A stretch of 64,000 nucleotides of DNA from DYJK01 sp040755055 (GCA_040755055.1 JBFMBS010000025.1:6064-70063); one strand, 5' to 3'. Counted from the stretch's first letter, positions 35,095 to 45,461 are shown. Numbers and translations: made by a program. The notes: generated from the letters alone by a model not told the origin.

Positions 35095-36417
35095 ATGAAC
35101 AACAACAATAGAACTGAATTAGCCGAATGGGCAATGGACTATGCACTTAAATGCGGAGCTGATGAATCGGTTGCATCTGTTTACAACAGCAGAGATATCG
35201 AAATTGAATACCGGGACAAAAAACTTGACAAACTCCAGGAATCAACCCAGAATTCTCTAAACTTACAGATCTATGTAAGCCATCGTTATTCATCACACTC
35301 AACAAGTGATTTGCGCAAAGAAGAATTAAAGAAATTTATTGAAGAAGCCGTAGCATCAACAAAGTATTTAACAGAAGATACGTTTCGTTCTTTACCCGAT
35401 CCAAAATATTATCCGGCTAAAACAGACATCGATCTAAAGCTCAATGATAGTTCATACAAAACTATTGATTCGGCAGAACGCGTAAAAATTGCTTCTGAAA
35501 TTGAAAAAGAAGCAATGGCTGTTAGCGATCAAATCATTTCAACAACTTCCGGTTATTATGATAGCTATTACGAGAATGTCCGCGTTCACAGTAACGGTTT
35601 CAAAGGTGAATCAAACGGAACGGTTTTTTCTGCCGGTGCAGAGGTTACGGTAAAAGACAAGGATGGCGGAAGACCCGAAGATTGGTTTTATGCAACTACG
35701 CGCTTTAAAAATGAAATTCCTTCCCCTGAAATTTTAGGAAGAGAAGCTGCAAAAAGAGCGTTAAGAAAAATCGGACAGAAGAAAATTGAATCAGGCAAGT
35801 ACACAATGCTCGTTGAAAATCGTGCAAGCGGAAGAATGCTTTCTGTTTTCAGTGGAGCCATGACTGCAAGAGCGATTCAGCAAAAGAGTTCTTTCCTTGA
35901 TGGAATGCTTGATAAAAAGATCGCATCGGAAAAATTAACCGTGATTGATGATCCGTTTATTGAAAAAGGGATGGGTTCAAAACTGTTCGATGGTGAAGGA
36001 TTAGCCGCAAAGAAACGTGTGATTATTGATAAAGGTGTTTTGAAATATTATTTCGTGGATAACTATTACGGAAAGAAATTAGGATGGGAACCAACAACCG
36101 GTTCGCCTTCGAACTTAGTTTTTGAATACGGTACTAAATCATTAGATGAATTGGTTAAGGATATCAAGAAAGGAATTCTCGTTAACGGATTCATAGGTGG
36201 TAATTCCAACTCCACTACCGGAGATTTCTCTTTTGGAATAGTTGGTTTGTTGATTGAGAACGGAACAATTATTAAACCGGTTAACGAAATGAATATTTCA
36301 GGGAATGCCAAGGAAGTTTGGAATCAATTTGTTGAAATGGGGAACGACCCCTACATGTATTCATCGTGGCGTGTTCCTTCTATGCTCTTTGAAGATATTC
36401 AGTTCAGCGGTATTTAA
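35095..36417 (+). CDS. pmbA: PmbA/TldE-family protein, partner of TldD
   Basis: 440 aa. The fold matches TldD, but the HExxxH site is absent, as expected for the non-catalytic TldE subunit (the corresponding region reads VENRASGRMLSVFSGAM). C-terminal GGNSNSTTGDFSFGIVG is a PmbA hallmark. Unlike its partner it has no visible signal peptide, which raises the question of where the complex assembles. Confidence 0.92.
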   Translation: MNNNNRTELAEWAMDYALKCGADESVASVYNSRDIEIEYRDKKLDKLQESTQNSLNLQIYVSHRYSSHSTSDLRKEELKKFIEEAVASTKYLTEDTFRSLPDPKYYPAKTDIDLKLNDSSYKTIDSAERVKIASEIEKEAMAVSDQIISTTSGYYDSYYENVRVHSNGFKGESNGTVFSAGAEVTVKDKDGGRPEDWFYATTRFKNEIPSPEILGREAAKRALRKIGQKKIESGKYTMLVENRASGRMLSVFSGAMTARAIQQKSSFLDGMLDKKIASEKLTVIDDPFIEKGMGSKLFDGEGLAAKKRVIIDKGVLKYYFVDNYYGKKLGWEPTTGSPSNLVFEYGTKSLDELVKDIKKGILVNGFIGGNSNSTTGDFSFGIVGLLIENGTIIKPVNEMNISGNAKEVWNQFVEMGNDPYMYSSWRVPSMLFEDIQFSGI

Positions 36418-36466
36418 AATTAGCCACGACTTAAGAGCGTGTTGTAAGCTTAATATTTTGTCTTTT

Positions 36467-36549
36467 CTCTGTGGTTCTCAGCGGCTCTGTGTGTAATTTA
36501 TTTTTATTTCACAGAGAATCACTGAGTGACCACGGAGTTCCACTGAGAG
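36467..36549. repeat. Imperfect inverted intergenic repeat
   Basis: CTCTGTGGTTCTCAGCGGC..CTGTGTG on the left is mirrored by CACAGAG..CACTGAG..CCACGGAG on the right, separated by a T-rich spacer. Repeats built from CTCTGTGG/TTCTCAG words occur between genes in many unrelated genomes. It lies between the convergent pmbA and amidase genes and could end both transcripts. Confidence 0.5.
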
Positions 36550-36564
36550 TTTTTGTAATTGTAA

Positions 36565-37680
36565 CTATTCAACACTCGCCGAATAATTACTATCAACTAT
36601 TATTTTTTTATTGAAAGGTAATGAGTGGTTGCCGTTTATATTTGCACAAATAATCTTTAGTTCATGCTCGCCGTATTCTAAACCCAGAATTACATCAAGA
36701 ATATTGCCCACCGGATCAAATGAGTGATCAATTTCTTCTTTGTCATAATAAACCAAAATTGATTTAGCTGAAATTCCGGTTGAATCGCTCAATGCAAAGG
36801 ATAGTTTTAAAGTATCATCGATTGTTGCATTGTTCATCAACTCAATTTCAGGAATACCGGCGCGGAAATATTTTGCTACTCCTCTAAAAATTCCCCAAGC
36901 TTGAATTTCGTTAAACTCTTTTTCATTTAGCCGTAATTCCTCAAGCCGGCTGGTATGAAACGCGCACTCAACCAGTACGGATGGAATTGTTGTCTTGCGT
37001 AAAACAGAAAACCCTTCGCCGGGATAAATAATGTAATCGGAATATGTTCCGTCAAACGATCCAAGTCCGCCGGGATTGCCCATTACGTAAGAAATGTCTC
37101 GCTGAATATACCGCGCTAAGTCTCTCTCATTCGGTTCGTATTCATAATCTGTCTCTTTAGCATGGTAATAAGTCGATGTGTAATTAGTCCAATCGTCTTC
37201 CCACTTTGCCGGTGCATTGTGGTGAATACTGATAAACAGATCCGCGCCGCTCAAATTAGCCAATTCGGAACGGTATGCAAGAGGTACGGTCATATCATTC
37301 TGGCGAGAAATCAAGACTGAAACACCGGCACGCTCAAAATAATTTTTAAGATTGAGTGCTACACGCAAATTGACATCAGCTTCAATTACATCGCCGGAAC
37401 GGTTCGTGTTGCGTCTATCCTCACCACCGTGACCGGGATCGAGAAATATTTTTTTCCCTTTCAACCATTGTGAATAATAATTTATTGTACTGTCTCTCTT
37501 TGTTACCAATTTCCAATCAGGCGGATATTCATACAATGGTACCGAGGAACAATTCGTTAGAAAAAGTAGAACAATTATAAATGCTATTTTTTTCAATAGT
37601 ATTCCAAGCAATATTAATTTGTTAAACTTTTTCTGCTTAGAAAAGTATAACGTTAAAAAATTTATCACGGTTTTACGCAT
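36565..37680 (-). CDS. N-acetylmuramoyl-L-alanine amidase (Amidase_3), lipoprotein
   Basis: 371 aa from ATG 37680, which overlaps the end of the helicase gene. A TTG at 37596 would give a compact lipoprotein signal beginning KKIAFIIVLLFLTNC (Cys in the lipobox LTNC) and may be the true start. The catalytic domain has IFLDPGHGGEDRR (zinc His), the second-shell Glu after GDVIEADVNLRV, FISIHHNA (zinc His) and VLVECAFHTS (catalytic Glu). It cleaves the MurNAc-L-Ala bond of peptidoglycan in the periplasm. A C-terminal beta domain (about 80 residues) follows. Confidence 0.88.
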   Translation of the reverse strand: MRKTVINFLTLYFSKQKKFNKLILLGILLKKIAFIIVLLFLTNCSSVPLYEYPPDWKLVTKRDSTINYYSQWLKGKKIFLDPGHGGEDRRNTNRSGDVIEADVNLRVALNLKNYFERAGVSVLISRQNDMTVPLAYRSELANLSGADLFISIHHNAPAKWEDDWTNYTSTYYHAKETDYEYEPNERDLARYIQRDISYVMGNPGGLGSFDGTYSDYIIYPGEGFSVLRKTTIPSVLVECAFHTSRLEELRLNEKEFNEIQAWGIFRGVAKYFRAGIPEIELMNNATIDDTLKLSFALSDSTGISAKSILVYYDKEEIDHSFDPVGNILDVILGLEYGEHELKIICANINGNHSLPFNKKIIVDSNYSASVE

Positions 37681-40600
37681 TTGTTTCCTTCCAATGCGAA
37701 GTGGCATTTAGAACAATGATTTAGATCCTTTTTGTATTCACGATTATGAATCTTTTTGATTGCCTCGTTTAATTCCGCCCGATATTCAACAAGTTCTTTT
37801 TGTTCAATTTCATATTCAACTTTAATATCGGGATATTTAATAAAAATTAACCTAGAAATAATTTTTTTCTTATCACCAAACATTTTGTTAACCAAGTAGG
37901 CATAAAATTTAAGCTGATGTAAATATTCTTCGGCTCTTGCCGGAATTTGTTTGACTGTAACATCATCGGTCTTATAATCAATAATTACAACTCTATCTTT
38001 ATCAAAAACCAGTTTATCAATGATACCATACAAATAATACTCTCCTTCCTCACAGTAAATTTCATATTCATTCTTAAAATCGACCTGTGAAGATAATTCG
38101 ACAAATGCGTTTGATTCATAAAACAATTTAACATCATTTTTAATTTGCCCAGTCCATCCATTGATTGATTTGTTTTCCCCGAGTTGTTCCTCAATGAATT
38201 TTTTGCTAATGAAATTTTCTAATTCTTCAGGCTTGAGATTTTCTTTTAATATAGAATGAATGATTCTTCCTCTTACATCACCCTTTAATTTAACATCCCC
38301 ATCTTCCTTAGAATTAAATTCATAATTGTTTTGGTACTCTTTAACAAGGTCGTAAATGGTAGAATAACCGAGCTCATAAGTTAATTGGTACTTAACCGGA
38401 CATTGTTTGTACATCGATATCTTCGTTGCGGAAATAATCTCCTTCTTGGCTATATCATTTATGGTATTAATATAAAATTTACTAATCGGTTTTAATTCAT
38501 CCCGGATTTTCTTTGCTGGAGATCCGAACTCAATGGTTTTAACGATCGGGATTGCAAGTGCAATTTTCTTATCGTAAAAAATGTATTCCTTCTTCTCCGT
38601 TTTCATGAATTGTACTTTATTCTCCAGCTGAATTCTTTCCAGATTAGTCTCTATTTCTAATCCATACATAATCAATTCTAAGAAAGAATCCTTTTGAATT
38701 TTATCTGTGTTAGAACCGGTAATAAAAAGATAATTCATGGCTCGTGTAACAGCAACATATAAAAGTCTTTTCAGTTCTGCGGAGTTTTTTTTGTAATTGA
38801 TATAATTGTACAGTGATACTACCGGAGCCGCCACCGGCCTATCAAAAAAATTATTTTTTAAAGGCACTTTGGCAAGGAGACCAAAATTCTTGTCTATACT
38901 CAACGTTTTGGATTTTACGCTGTCATCCTTAGTATAAGCGTTGGTGCCATAAAGAAATACTGCTTTGTATTCCATCCCTTTTGATTGATGTATAGTTAAT
39001 ATGCTAACGGCATTCTCGTTTTTAATAACCTGGGCTTGTCCTTCATCTTCTATATTCTCGATGGCATTTTTAAGATACAAAGTAAAGTCGTATAGATTTT
39101 TGAATCCCTTACCGGAGAATTCGCGCGCTATCTGTAATAGTTTTTCAAGGTTGGCTTTTTCCTGGAAAGAATTTTTCTTAGCTGAAGTTACAGCCCAATA
39201 ATTACAATCAGCTAATATTCTTCTTACTAATTCATATGTTCTAACACTATTGGTAATTTCGATATGGCTTTTAAGTTGATCAACTGCATTTCTCGTTAAA
39301 TTATTTTTTTCTGAATAAAGAATAAGTTTATTATATAAAGTTTTACCGTCTTCTAAAGAAATTTCAAAAATCGTGTTATCATCTATATTGTAAAAAGGGG
39401 ATCGTAAAATTCCGAGTAGAGCTGCATCATCTTCATTATTGATAAGAAACGATATGTAATTGTAAATATCATAAATACTCTGTCTCTGGAAAAACCCTTT
39501 TCCGCCTACGACAGTATAAGGTATGCTGCATTTCACAAATGTGTTTTCTAATTCTCTAAACTGGTTTCTCTTCCGGCATAGAATACCGATTTCGCTGAAT
39601 GACAGTTTTTCATTTTCAACTAACCATAATATTTTAGCTGCTGTAAGTTCCGGCTCGGTTTGTATGCTTTCTTTTTCGGAAAAAAGAAATTCAACCGTTC
39701 CTTTTTCGTTTTCATCTTTCGCACAAATCAAATTTTTATATTTAACTTCGTTAAGTTCTTCTTTGGGATTGCTGAATAATTTTTCGAAGAGTTGATTTGT
39801 AAACAACACAATTTGCGGAGCCATTCTAAAACTATGGGGTAATTCAAGTAGTCTCCCTTCGGAACTCTTTGTGTTTATGTCATCCTTTGTACGGTTGAAT
39901 ATTTCCAATTCGGCATCACGGAATTTATAAATGCTCTGCTTTTCATCACCAACAACAAATAGATTTCCATGCTTTAAAAAATCGAGGATCGGCATAAAGA
40001 TATTATACTGGAGTTCATTCGTATCCTGGTATTCATCAATCATTATATACTTGAATTTACTTCTTAGAAATTCCTGGACTTCCTTTTGCTCAAGAATCTC
40101 TTGTGTCTTTAACAATATATCTTCAAAATCAAGATAACCTTTCTGGTGTTTCTTATTTGAATAGAGAGACAACAATTGTTGATAAACCGTTATAAATATT
40201 TTTCCAAATCGTGCTAACTCATATTCGGTTACTGCTGAATTCTCAACGTCAATCATATTTTCAATTTCGCTAAATAACTTTTCGATCAACTCGATTTCAG
40301 CACGGTATTCGTCATAATCTTTGCCAAGATATTTGGCTTTCTTAACTGTTCTTTCTGTTTTAGTTAATAAACTCTCCTTTATCTTTTTCAGCACAACGAG
40401 ACGCTTCTCAAAAGTATTCGCTCCTTTCAGCTTGTCCTGGAGATCGAGAATATCTAATGCAAATTGGTTCCCTTTTTCTTTCTTCAGTACGGCATTATTG
40501 ATAACGGAAAGCGCGTGGATCATTTCTTCTATTCTAATCTTAAACAGCAAATCAAAATAATTTTTAAATAATTGATTAAATTTTTCCGCAATCTCTTGTT

Positions 40601-41183
40601 CAGTTTTAGAATACAGCCCGGTTAAGTTGATGTTGATTTGTTTTCTATGGTAAAGAGCATTTTTAAGATTCGACGCGAGTGCATTCTTAGAGCCAAAGAA
40701 CCGTATTAAATATTTAATCTCTTCCTTCCTATCCTTATCATTAATCAATCCATTGATTGTTTCTTCAATAGATATTTCTATAAGTTCATTAGCTGTTGGC
40801 TGATCAATCGGATTAAAATTCGTGTCGATGCCGGCTTCTGGTGCAAATTCTCTAAGAATATTTACACAGAAAGAATGAATGGTTGATATATTGGCAGATA
40901 CTAACTGCCGCCTAACATTTTCAAGTTTTTTAATATTATTTGTGCTTCGATCCCCAAGAATTCTTTGTTCAATTTCGTCTGCAATTCTCTTGTTTAATTC
41001 CCCCGCAGCTTTATCTGTAAATGTTATGGCAACAATATTATCTAGATCAACGTTTTCTTGTAAAACTATTTCAACAAATCTTTTTGAGAGTACAAAAGTT
41101 TTGCCGGAACCGGCATTTGCAGTTAATAAAATATTCGATGAGAAATCGAGAGCTTCTTTTTGATATGGTGTTAGTTCAGCCAT
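37665..41183 (-). CDS. AddA-like UvrD helicase-nuclease
   Basis: 1172 aa. SF1A helicase: Walker A ANAGSGKT (residues 22-29), motif II DEYQDTN (about 383), motif VI LYVAVTRAMNYLFITG (about 809). The C-terminus is a PD-(D/E)XK nuclease with IDYKTDD near 1067. Cysteines near 927 (QCPVKY) and at 1157, 1160 and 1169 have the arrangement of an iron-sulphur staple, a feature better known in AddB, Cas4 and RecB-like nucleases. It probably resects double-strand breaks for recombination. No addB gene is adjacent: the amidase overlaps downstream and the kinase upstream. Confidence 0.87.
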   Translation of the reverse strand: MAELTPYQKEALDFSSNILLTANAGSGKTFVLSKRFVEIVLQENVDLDNIVAITFTDKAAGELNKRIADEIEQRILGDRSTNNIKKLENVRRQLVSANISTIHSFCVNILREFAPEAGIDTNFNPIDQPTANELIEISIEETINGLINDKDRKEEIKYLIRFFGSKNALASNLKNALYHRKQININLTGLYSKTEQEIAEKFNQLFKNYFDLLFKIRIEEMIHALSVINNAVLKKEKGNQFALDILDLQDKLKGANTFEKRLVVLKKIKESLLTKTERTVKKAKYLGKDYDEYRAEIELIEKLFSEIENMIDVENSAVTEYELARFGKIFITVYQQLLSLYSNKKHQKGYLDFEDILLKTQEILEQKEVQEFLRSKFKYIMIDEYQDTNELQYNIFMPILDFLKHGNLFVVGDEKQSIYKFRDAELEIFNRTKDDINTKSSEGRLLELPHSFRMAPQIVLFTNQLFEKLFSNPKEELNEVKYKNLICAKDENEKGTVEFLFSEKESIQTEPELTAAKILWLVENEKLSFSEIGILCRKRNQFRELENTFVKCSIPYTVVGGKGFFQRQSIYDIYNYISFLINNEDDAALLGILRSPFYNIDDNTIFEISLEDGKTLYNKLILYSEKNNLTRNAVDQLKSHIEITNSVRTYELVRRILADCNYWAVTSAKKNSFQEKANLEKLLQIAREFSGKGFKNLYDFTLYLKNAIENIEDEGQAQVIKNENAVSILTIHQSKGMEYKAVFLYGTNAYTKDDSVKSKTLSIDKNFGLLAKVPLKNNFFDRPVAAPVVSLYNYINYKKNSAELKRLLYVAVTRAMNYLFITGSNTDKIQKDSFLELIMYGLEIETNLERIQLENKVQFMKTEKKEYIFYDKKIALAIPIVKTIEFGSPAKKIRDELKPISKFYINTINDIAKKEIISATKISMYKQCPVKYQLTYELGYSTIYDLVKEYQNNYEFNSKEDGDVKLKGDVRGRIIHSILKENLKPEELENFISKKFIEEQLGENKSINGWTGQIKNDVKLFYESNAFVELSSQVDFKNEYEIYCEEGEYYLYGIIDKLVFDKDRVVIIDYKTDDVTVKQIPARAEEYLHQLKFYAYLVNKMFGDKKKIISRLIFIKYPDIKVEYEIEQKELVEYRAELNEAIKKIHNREYKKDLNHCSKCHFALEGNKCVKP

Positions 41184-44100
41184 TAATCCGTAATTGGAAT
41201 TTTAATTGTTACCGTTGTTCCTTCCGGGGAAGTTTTTTCAATTTCGATTGTTCCATCAACTGCTTCAATAAATTTTTTCGCCATGCTTAATCCAAGTCCC
41301 ATGCCTTTTGTTTTAGTGGTAAAGTTGTCATCAAACACTCTGGCAATGTTGCCGGGATTAATCCCTTCACCGTTGTCAATTACACGAACTACAGCAAATG
41401 AATTACTGCTTGTCAATTCAACAGAGATCTTATTGGCATTCGCCTGGATGGAGTTCCTAATTAAATTAATTATAGTCCGGCTCATCTGGTCGTTATCTGC
41501 ATTAACAAAAATTCTCTTTGCGGGAAATTCGAAATTTATTTTTTGTCCATCATCTATAAACAAGGAAATTGCTTTCCCGATTACATCATTTAAATCGATC
41601 CTCTCAATGTTTGGTTTAGGCATCCTTGCAAAATTAGAGAACTCTACTGCAATGTTTCTTAATATTTCAATCTGTGATAAAAGTGTTGAAGTTACTTTAT
41701 GAAAAATTTCATCAAACTTTTTTGATTTATCGTTATACGATGCAACTAACTGCTGTACAGATAACTTCATTGGTGTTAAAGGATTTTTAATTTCATGTGC
41801 TACTTGTTTAGCCATCTCTTTCCACGCAATCTCTCTCTCCAACTGCGCTAATTCGATCTGGCTTTTTTTCAACTGTTCAACCATTTTGTTAAATCCGGAA
41901 GTTAGTTCGGCGATTTCGCCGCTGCTTTTATTAACCACTATAACATTCAAATCACCGCTTCCAACGGATTTGGTTGCCATGGTAAGTTTGTTTATTGGAG
42001 AAGAGATTTGCCGTGCGAAAATTGTGCTAAGTATAATCAATATGATAAGAACTAAAGAAAAAATACCGAATAAGAATAGATCAGGTTCATCATCAGCTAT
42101 CGAGAAGGAAGATTTATTTAGTAGGTTATTTACTTCAATGATTGTTGGACCGCTAGCATAATCTGATACCTTGTAAACAGAAAAATATTTAGTCTGGTCT
42201 GTAAATTCTTCTAAAAAAGTTTTTTCGGATCCATTTACTATACAGCGTTGGTAAACAATCGGGTTGATAACGGAATTAAATAACCCCACTTGATGATAAT
42301 TATCCTTTGAACTGAAAATTAATTTTTTGTCACCATAAATACTAAAATTTATGTTCAAATCATTTACTGCTTTTCCATATACCAACCGGTTATCAACGGA
42401 GCTTAAATTCAAATATCTTTTAAGATAAGATTCTATTTGTAGAGCGTATTCGGTTAAGCGTTCGTTAGAAATCTCTTTGCTGCGGCTATCGGAAAGATTT
42501 CTAAAATAAACGGCAATTACTATTAAAGGTACAGCGGAAACCAGGATTAATACAAAAGTAAGTTTAGTTCTATAGCTTGAAAAATATTCTTTCCACTTTT
42601 TAATATTAGTGAAAGAGTAAAGTATTAAGAAAGCCATTATTAAAATTGAATGAATAAAAAATATTTTGAAAAAATTTGATAACCTTAAAGCTATGGCACT
42701 CAACTCAAGTGCCACCGCAACTTTTTGATTTCCATCTCTGCCGTATTTCAAAACATATATAATGTGTTCTTCCCTATTAATATTAGCATTCAGCCATGCT
42801 TCATTTCGCTCGTTAACATTTACCGATTCCAGGTTTACAGCTTCGTTTTGGTTAAGTCCCGGTGTACCGAAAGAATTAATAATTTTATCATCTTTAATAA
42901 AGAAAATTTTCAGTTTCTCAATATCGGTTGCAGAAGAAATACCGGCTCTGCTCGAAGCTAAAAATGCCGGCACCTTTTTTATAGCTTGTGCCTCTAAATT
43001 ATGTTCTATTGAACATGCAAAATATCCATTGTTAGAACCATTAAATCTTAACGGAGTAATTCCAACCAATTTTCTTTTTGATTCAAATGTTGATGGTACT
43101 ACTTTTACTTCCGGCTTGATGGTACTTACAAAGAGTTCTTTATCTAATGAATCGCTGACACCGTTTGTAGAAAAGGATCCAAGTAATTTTCCTTCTTTAC
43201 CATACAATGAAAAATTTGTAGGAATATTTTCCTTGTAGATTAAACTTTTGGTCCAGTAAGTGAAAAGTGCCGGTGCGTAATCTGAGTGATTGGTTAAACT
43301 TCTTTTAATTTCATCTTCGTCTTGTGAATTAACCAATGTTTGATACAAAATAAATTTTAATATATCTGAATCCGAATTGGTTAATTCGTGGGCTGTAGTT
43401 TTAAGCGATTCGCGTTCAATCTCCGAGTTATAGTAAGATAACAAACTTATTGTTAGTATAGACGAAGCAATGGCTGTGTAAATAAAAAAAACAATCTTTG
43501 TTTTTGTCTTGTAGAAATAGTACGCCAAAAGAATAACGAGCAATAAAAACAGAATTCTAATCAACGGGGTTCCTTGCGGCTGCTTTTGAAATAGATCAAA
43601 CAAGAAACCGGTAACTTGACCAAACAAAATAATCCCCGCTAATGGAATTATGTTTTCACTACTGAGTTTAAATGATTCAAAAACCCATAACACCAAAATT
43701 GTAGTCAACAATAAGCATATAAAACCGAGGATTAATATGTTAACGTTCATCAAGAGAATGTGAGCGGACGGGATTACGGCAAATTCTTTGAAATACCTGA
43801 TTGTTGAATCAAAAACAACACTCCTAATCGATGCGCCTAAACCTCTATAAATTAAAAGCACAAGGAAAGTTGATATGAATAGAATCAAGATTTTATTCCA
43901 CCGGCGTGTTCTATTTTGCCGGTTCACAAAATAATTTAAGAAATAAATGAACCCGATCCATATAATTACAAAGACAAATACAAGTGTAATAAAAAATTCC
44001 AGCGGTGATCTTATGATTCCCAGGGCGAATACAGATGAAAAACTTGAAGCGTTTGTGAGATCGTTAGTTAAATATCCTGAAGGTATTTCAAACAAAAAAA

Positions 44101-44968
44101 GTAAGATTCGGATAATAAGCAGCAAAAATGATACTACAGAGTATTTAACAATTTTATTTTGAATACTTGAAATAAACGGTTTTAGCAAATAGACGATAAG
44201 AAAAACTAAAAATAGAAATAATATACTTTGTGCTGCCGAAAATAGATTTGATATTTTTTTAAATTCCGAATCTAACGCCGGTTTGTCGATTGAAGCAGCA
44301 CCAATTTTATTTTTATAATTATTCAGGATATTGAAAGAATGCTTCCTTCCATCTTTTGACAAAACTGCATTCTGATCATATTCGATATCAACCGATGTTG
44401 AAAGCAACGCCGATAATGAATCCGATAGACTCAAATTCCTAAAGTTATCTTTTGCAAGTTTATAATTCTTTTCCAGTGGAACCGAAACTATTATATAAAT
44501 TTTTCTTAAATACTTTAGTGTATCAACTAAGGATAAATAAGTAAAAAGTTGCTTCTTATAAAAAAAAGTTTGGTCAATATTACGATTTAGTATATCGTTG
44601 TTTTCATTTAAGAAAATCGGGTCAGTATTCCAGCAAACCAAACCATCATTTTCATCATACAGCTCTATAGTGTAGTCTCGTTGATTGTTTACAATATCAA
44701 AGCAATCTGAAATTTCATTTTTGGGTAATGCCCGGTTTAACTTACTTTTTAGAATTTTGGTGGTTTCTATAAGTGAGTTACTCTTAAAATGTATTGCACT
44801 TAAAATCTTTTCTTCTGCATTACTTAAATTCTCCGATAATATATTGTCCCAATTAATTTTTGTATTCTCAATAACACGCTGTTCCAACAGCGCACTAATT
44901 AGGAAGGCAATTATCATTAAAACGAGCAGTACAAATTTCTTATTCGAAAAAAAAGATTTGGAGTTCAT
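41183..44968 (-). CDS. NtrY-like membrane sensor histidine kinase with a very large sensor part
   Basis: 1261 aa. An N-terminal helix and about 190-residue external domain precede a block of about nine helices (240-510). A second external region follows (about 515-765), then two helices near 775 and 805, another short external domain, a helix near 960, HAMP (ISSPINKLTMATKSVGSGDL), HisKA with phospho-acceptor EMAKQVAHEIKNPLTPMKLS and HATPase with NLIRNSIQAN and DNGEGINPGN. The kinase core is NtrY-like; the double sensor half is unlike classic NtrY. No response regulator is next to it. The start of the helicase gene shares its last base. Confidence 0.88.
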   Translation of the reverse strand: MNSKSFFSNKKFVLLVLMIIAFLISALLEQRVIENTKINWDNILSENLSNAEEKILSAIHFKSNSLIETTKILKSKLNRALPKNEISDCFDIVNNQRDYTIELYDENDGLVCWNTDPIFLNENNDILNRNIDQTFFYKKQLFTYLSLVDTLKYLRKIYIIVSVPLEKNYKLAKDNFRNLSLSDSLSALLSTSVDIEYDQNAVLSKDGRKHSFNILNNYKNKIGAASIDKPALDSEFKKISNLFSAAQSILFLFLVFLIVYLLKPFISSIQNKIVKYSVVSFLLLIIRILLFLFEIPSGYLTNDLTNASSFSSVFALGIIRSPLEFFITLVFVFVIIWIGFIYFLNYFVNRQNRTRRWNKILILFISTFLVLLIYRGLGASIRSVVFDSTIRYFKEFAVIPSAHILLMNVNILILGFICLLLTTILVLWVFESFKLSSENIIPLAGIILFGQVTGFLFDLFQKQPQGTPLIRILFLLLVILLAYYFYKTKTKIVFFIYTAIASSILTISLLSYYNSEIERESLKTTAHELTNSDSDILKFILYQTLVNSQDEDEIKRSLTNHSDYAPALFTYWTKSLIYKENIPTNFSLYGKEGKLLGSFSTNGVSDSLDKELFVSTIKPEVKVVPSTFESKRKLVGITPLRFNGSNNGYFACSIEHNLEAQAIKKVPAFLASSRAGISSATDIEKLKIFFIKDDKIINSFGTPGLNQNEAVNLESVNVNERNEAWLNANINREEHIIYVLKYGRDGNQKVAVALELSAIALRLSNFFKIFFIHSILIMAFLILYSFTNIKKWKEYFSSYRTKLTFVLILVSAVPLIVIAVYFRNLSDSRSKEISNERLTEYALQIESYLKRYLNLSSVDNRLVYGKAVNDLNINFSIYGDKKLIFSSKDNYHQVGLFNSVINPIVYQRCIVNGSEKTFLEEFTDQTKYFSVYKVSDYASGPTIIEVNNLLNKSSFSIADDEPDLFLFGIFSLVLIILIILSTIFARQISSPINKLTMATKSVGSGDLNVIVVNKSSGEIAELTSGFNKMVEQLKKSQIELAQLEREIAWKEMAKQVAHEIKNPLTPMKLSVQQLVASYNDKSKKFDEIFHKVTSTLLSQIEILRNIAVEFSNFARMPKPNIERIDLNDVIGKAISLFIDDGQKINFEFPAKRIFVNADNDQMSRTIINLIRNSIQANANKISVELTSSNSFAVVRVIDNGEGINPGNIARVFDDNFTTKTKGMGLGLSMAKKFIEAVDGTIEIEKTSPEGTTVTIKIPITD

Positions 44969-44973
44969 TTAAA

Positions 44974-45390
44974 TTAATTAATTGTAATTTGAGACAAGCG
45001 CCACTCATCATTTATATTTGTGAGTGTTATAAAAACAGCGGCAGTTCCACGAATACCATTATTATTAAATTTTAGAGTTCCGGCTGCAAAGGGATTACCG
45101 GTATCAATAACAATATTTGTAAACTTAAACGAGATTGGTTTATAAACACTTAAAAAATCTTTTATCACATAATACGATTGGTTGGAACTGAAATAACCGG
45201 ATGTTCCATTTAATAAACTTAAGTAACTTCTATTATTAAAGTAGCCGGAGAATTTATCAATTGAACCTGAATTAAGACCTTCTTCAATTTTAATAAATAG
45301 TTTTTGTGCTTCCCGGTCTTTTGCATCTTGCGCAAATAGAACAGTTACTAATAGAAGAAAGAATATTATTTGTATTTTATTCTTGTTCAT
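44974..45390 (-). CDS. DUF4783-like secreted protein
   Basis: 138 aa from ATG 45390, which begins a signal peptide (MNKNKIQIIFFLLLVTVLFA); ATG 45408 would add six residues. The mature part (FIKIEEGLNSGSIDKFSGYF, then IVIDTGNPFAAGTLKF and WRLSQITI) has the cystatin/NTF2-like pattern of DUF4783 proteins of Bacteroidota. It is followed 5 bases later by the kinase gene, so they are probably cotranscribed. The biochemical role is unknown. Confidence 0.72.
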   Translation of the reverse strand: MNKNKIQIIFFLLLVTVLFAQDAKDREAQKLFIKIEEGLNSGSIDKFSGYFNNRSYLSLLNGTSGYFSSNQSYYVIKDFLSVYKPISFKFTNIVIDTGNPFAAGTLKFNNNGIRGTAAVFITLTNINDEWRLSQITIN

Positions 45391-45434
45391 AAAAATCGAT
45401 ATTATCATTTAACAAAATATGTTAAAAGAAATAA

Positions 45435-45461
45435 AAAAGCATACCTAAGTGGTATGCTTTT
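45435..45461 (-). terminator. Intrinsic terminator after the FN3 lipoprotein gene
   Basis: AAAAGCATACC and GGTATGCTTTT pair around a 5-base loop; on the minus strand the stem ends in a run of six T. It lies 27 bases after the 45488 stop. Confidence 0.85.

Noticed and set aside
42762..43238. 158-codon plus-strand frame inside the kinase gene
   Set aside because: Antisense to a clear coding region, no ribosome site and no domain.
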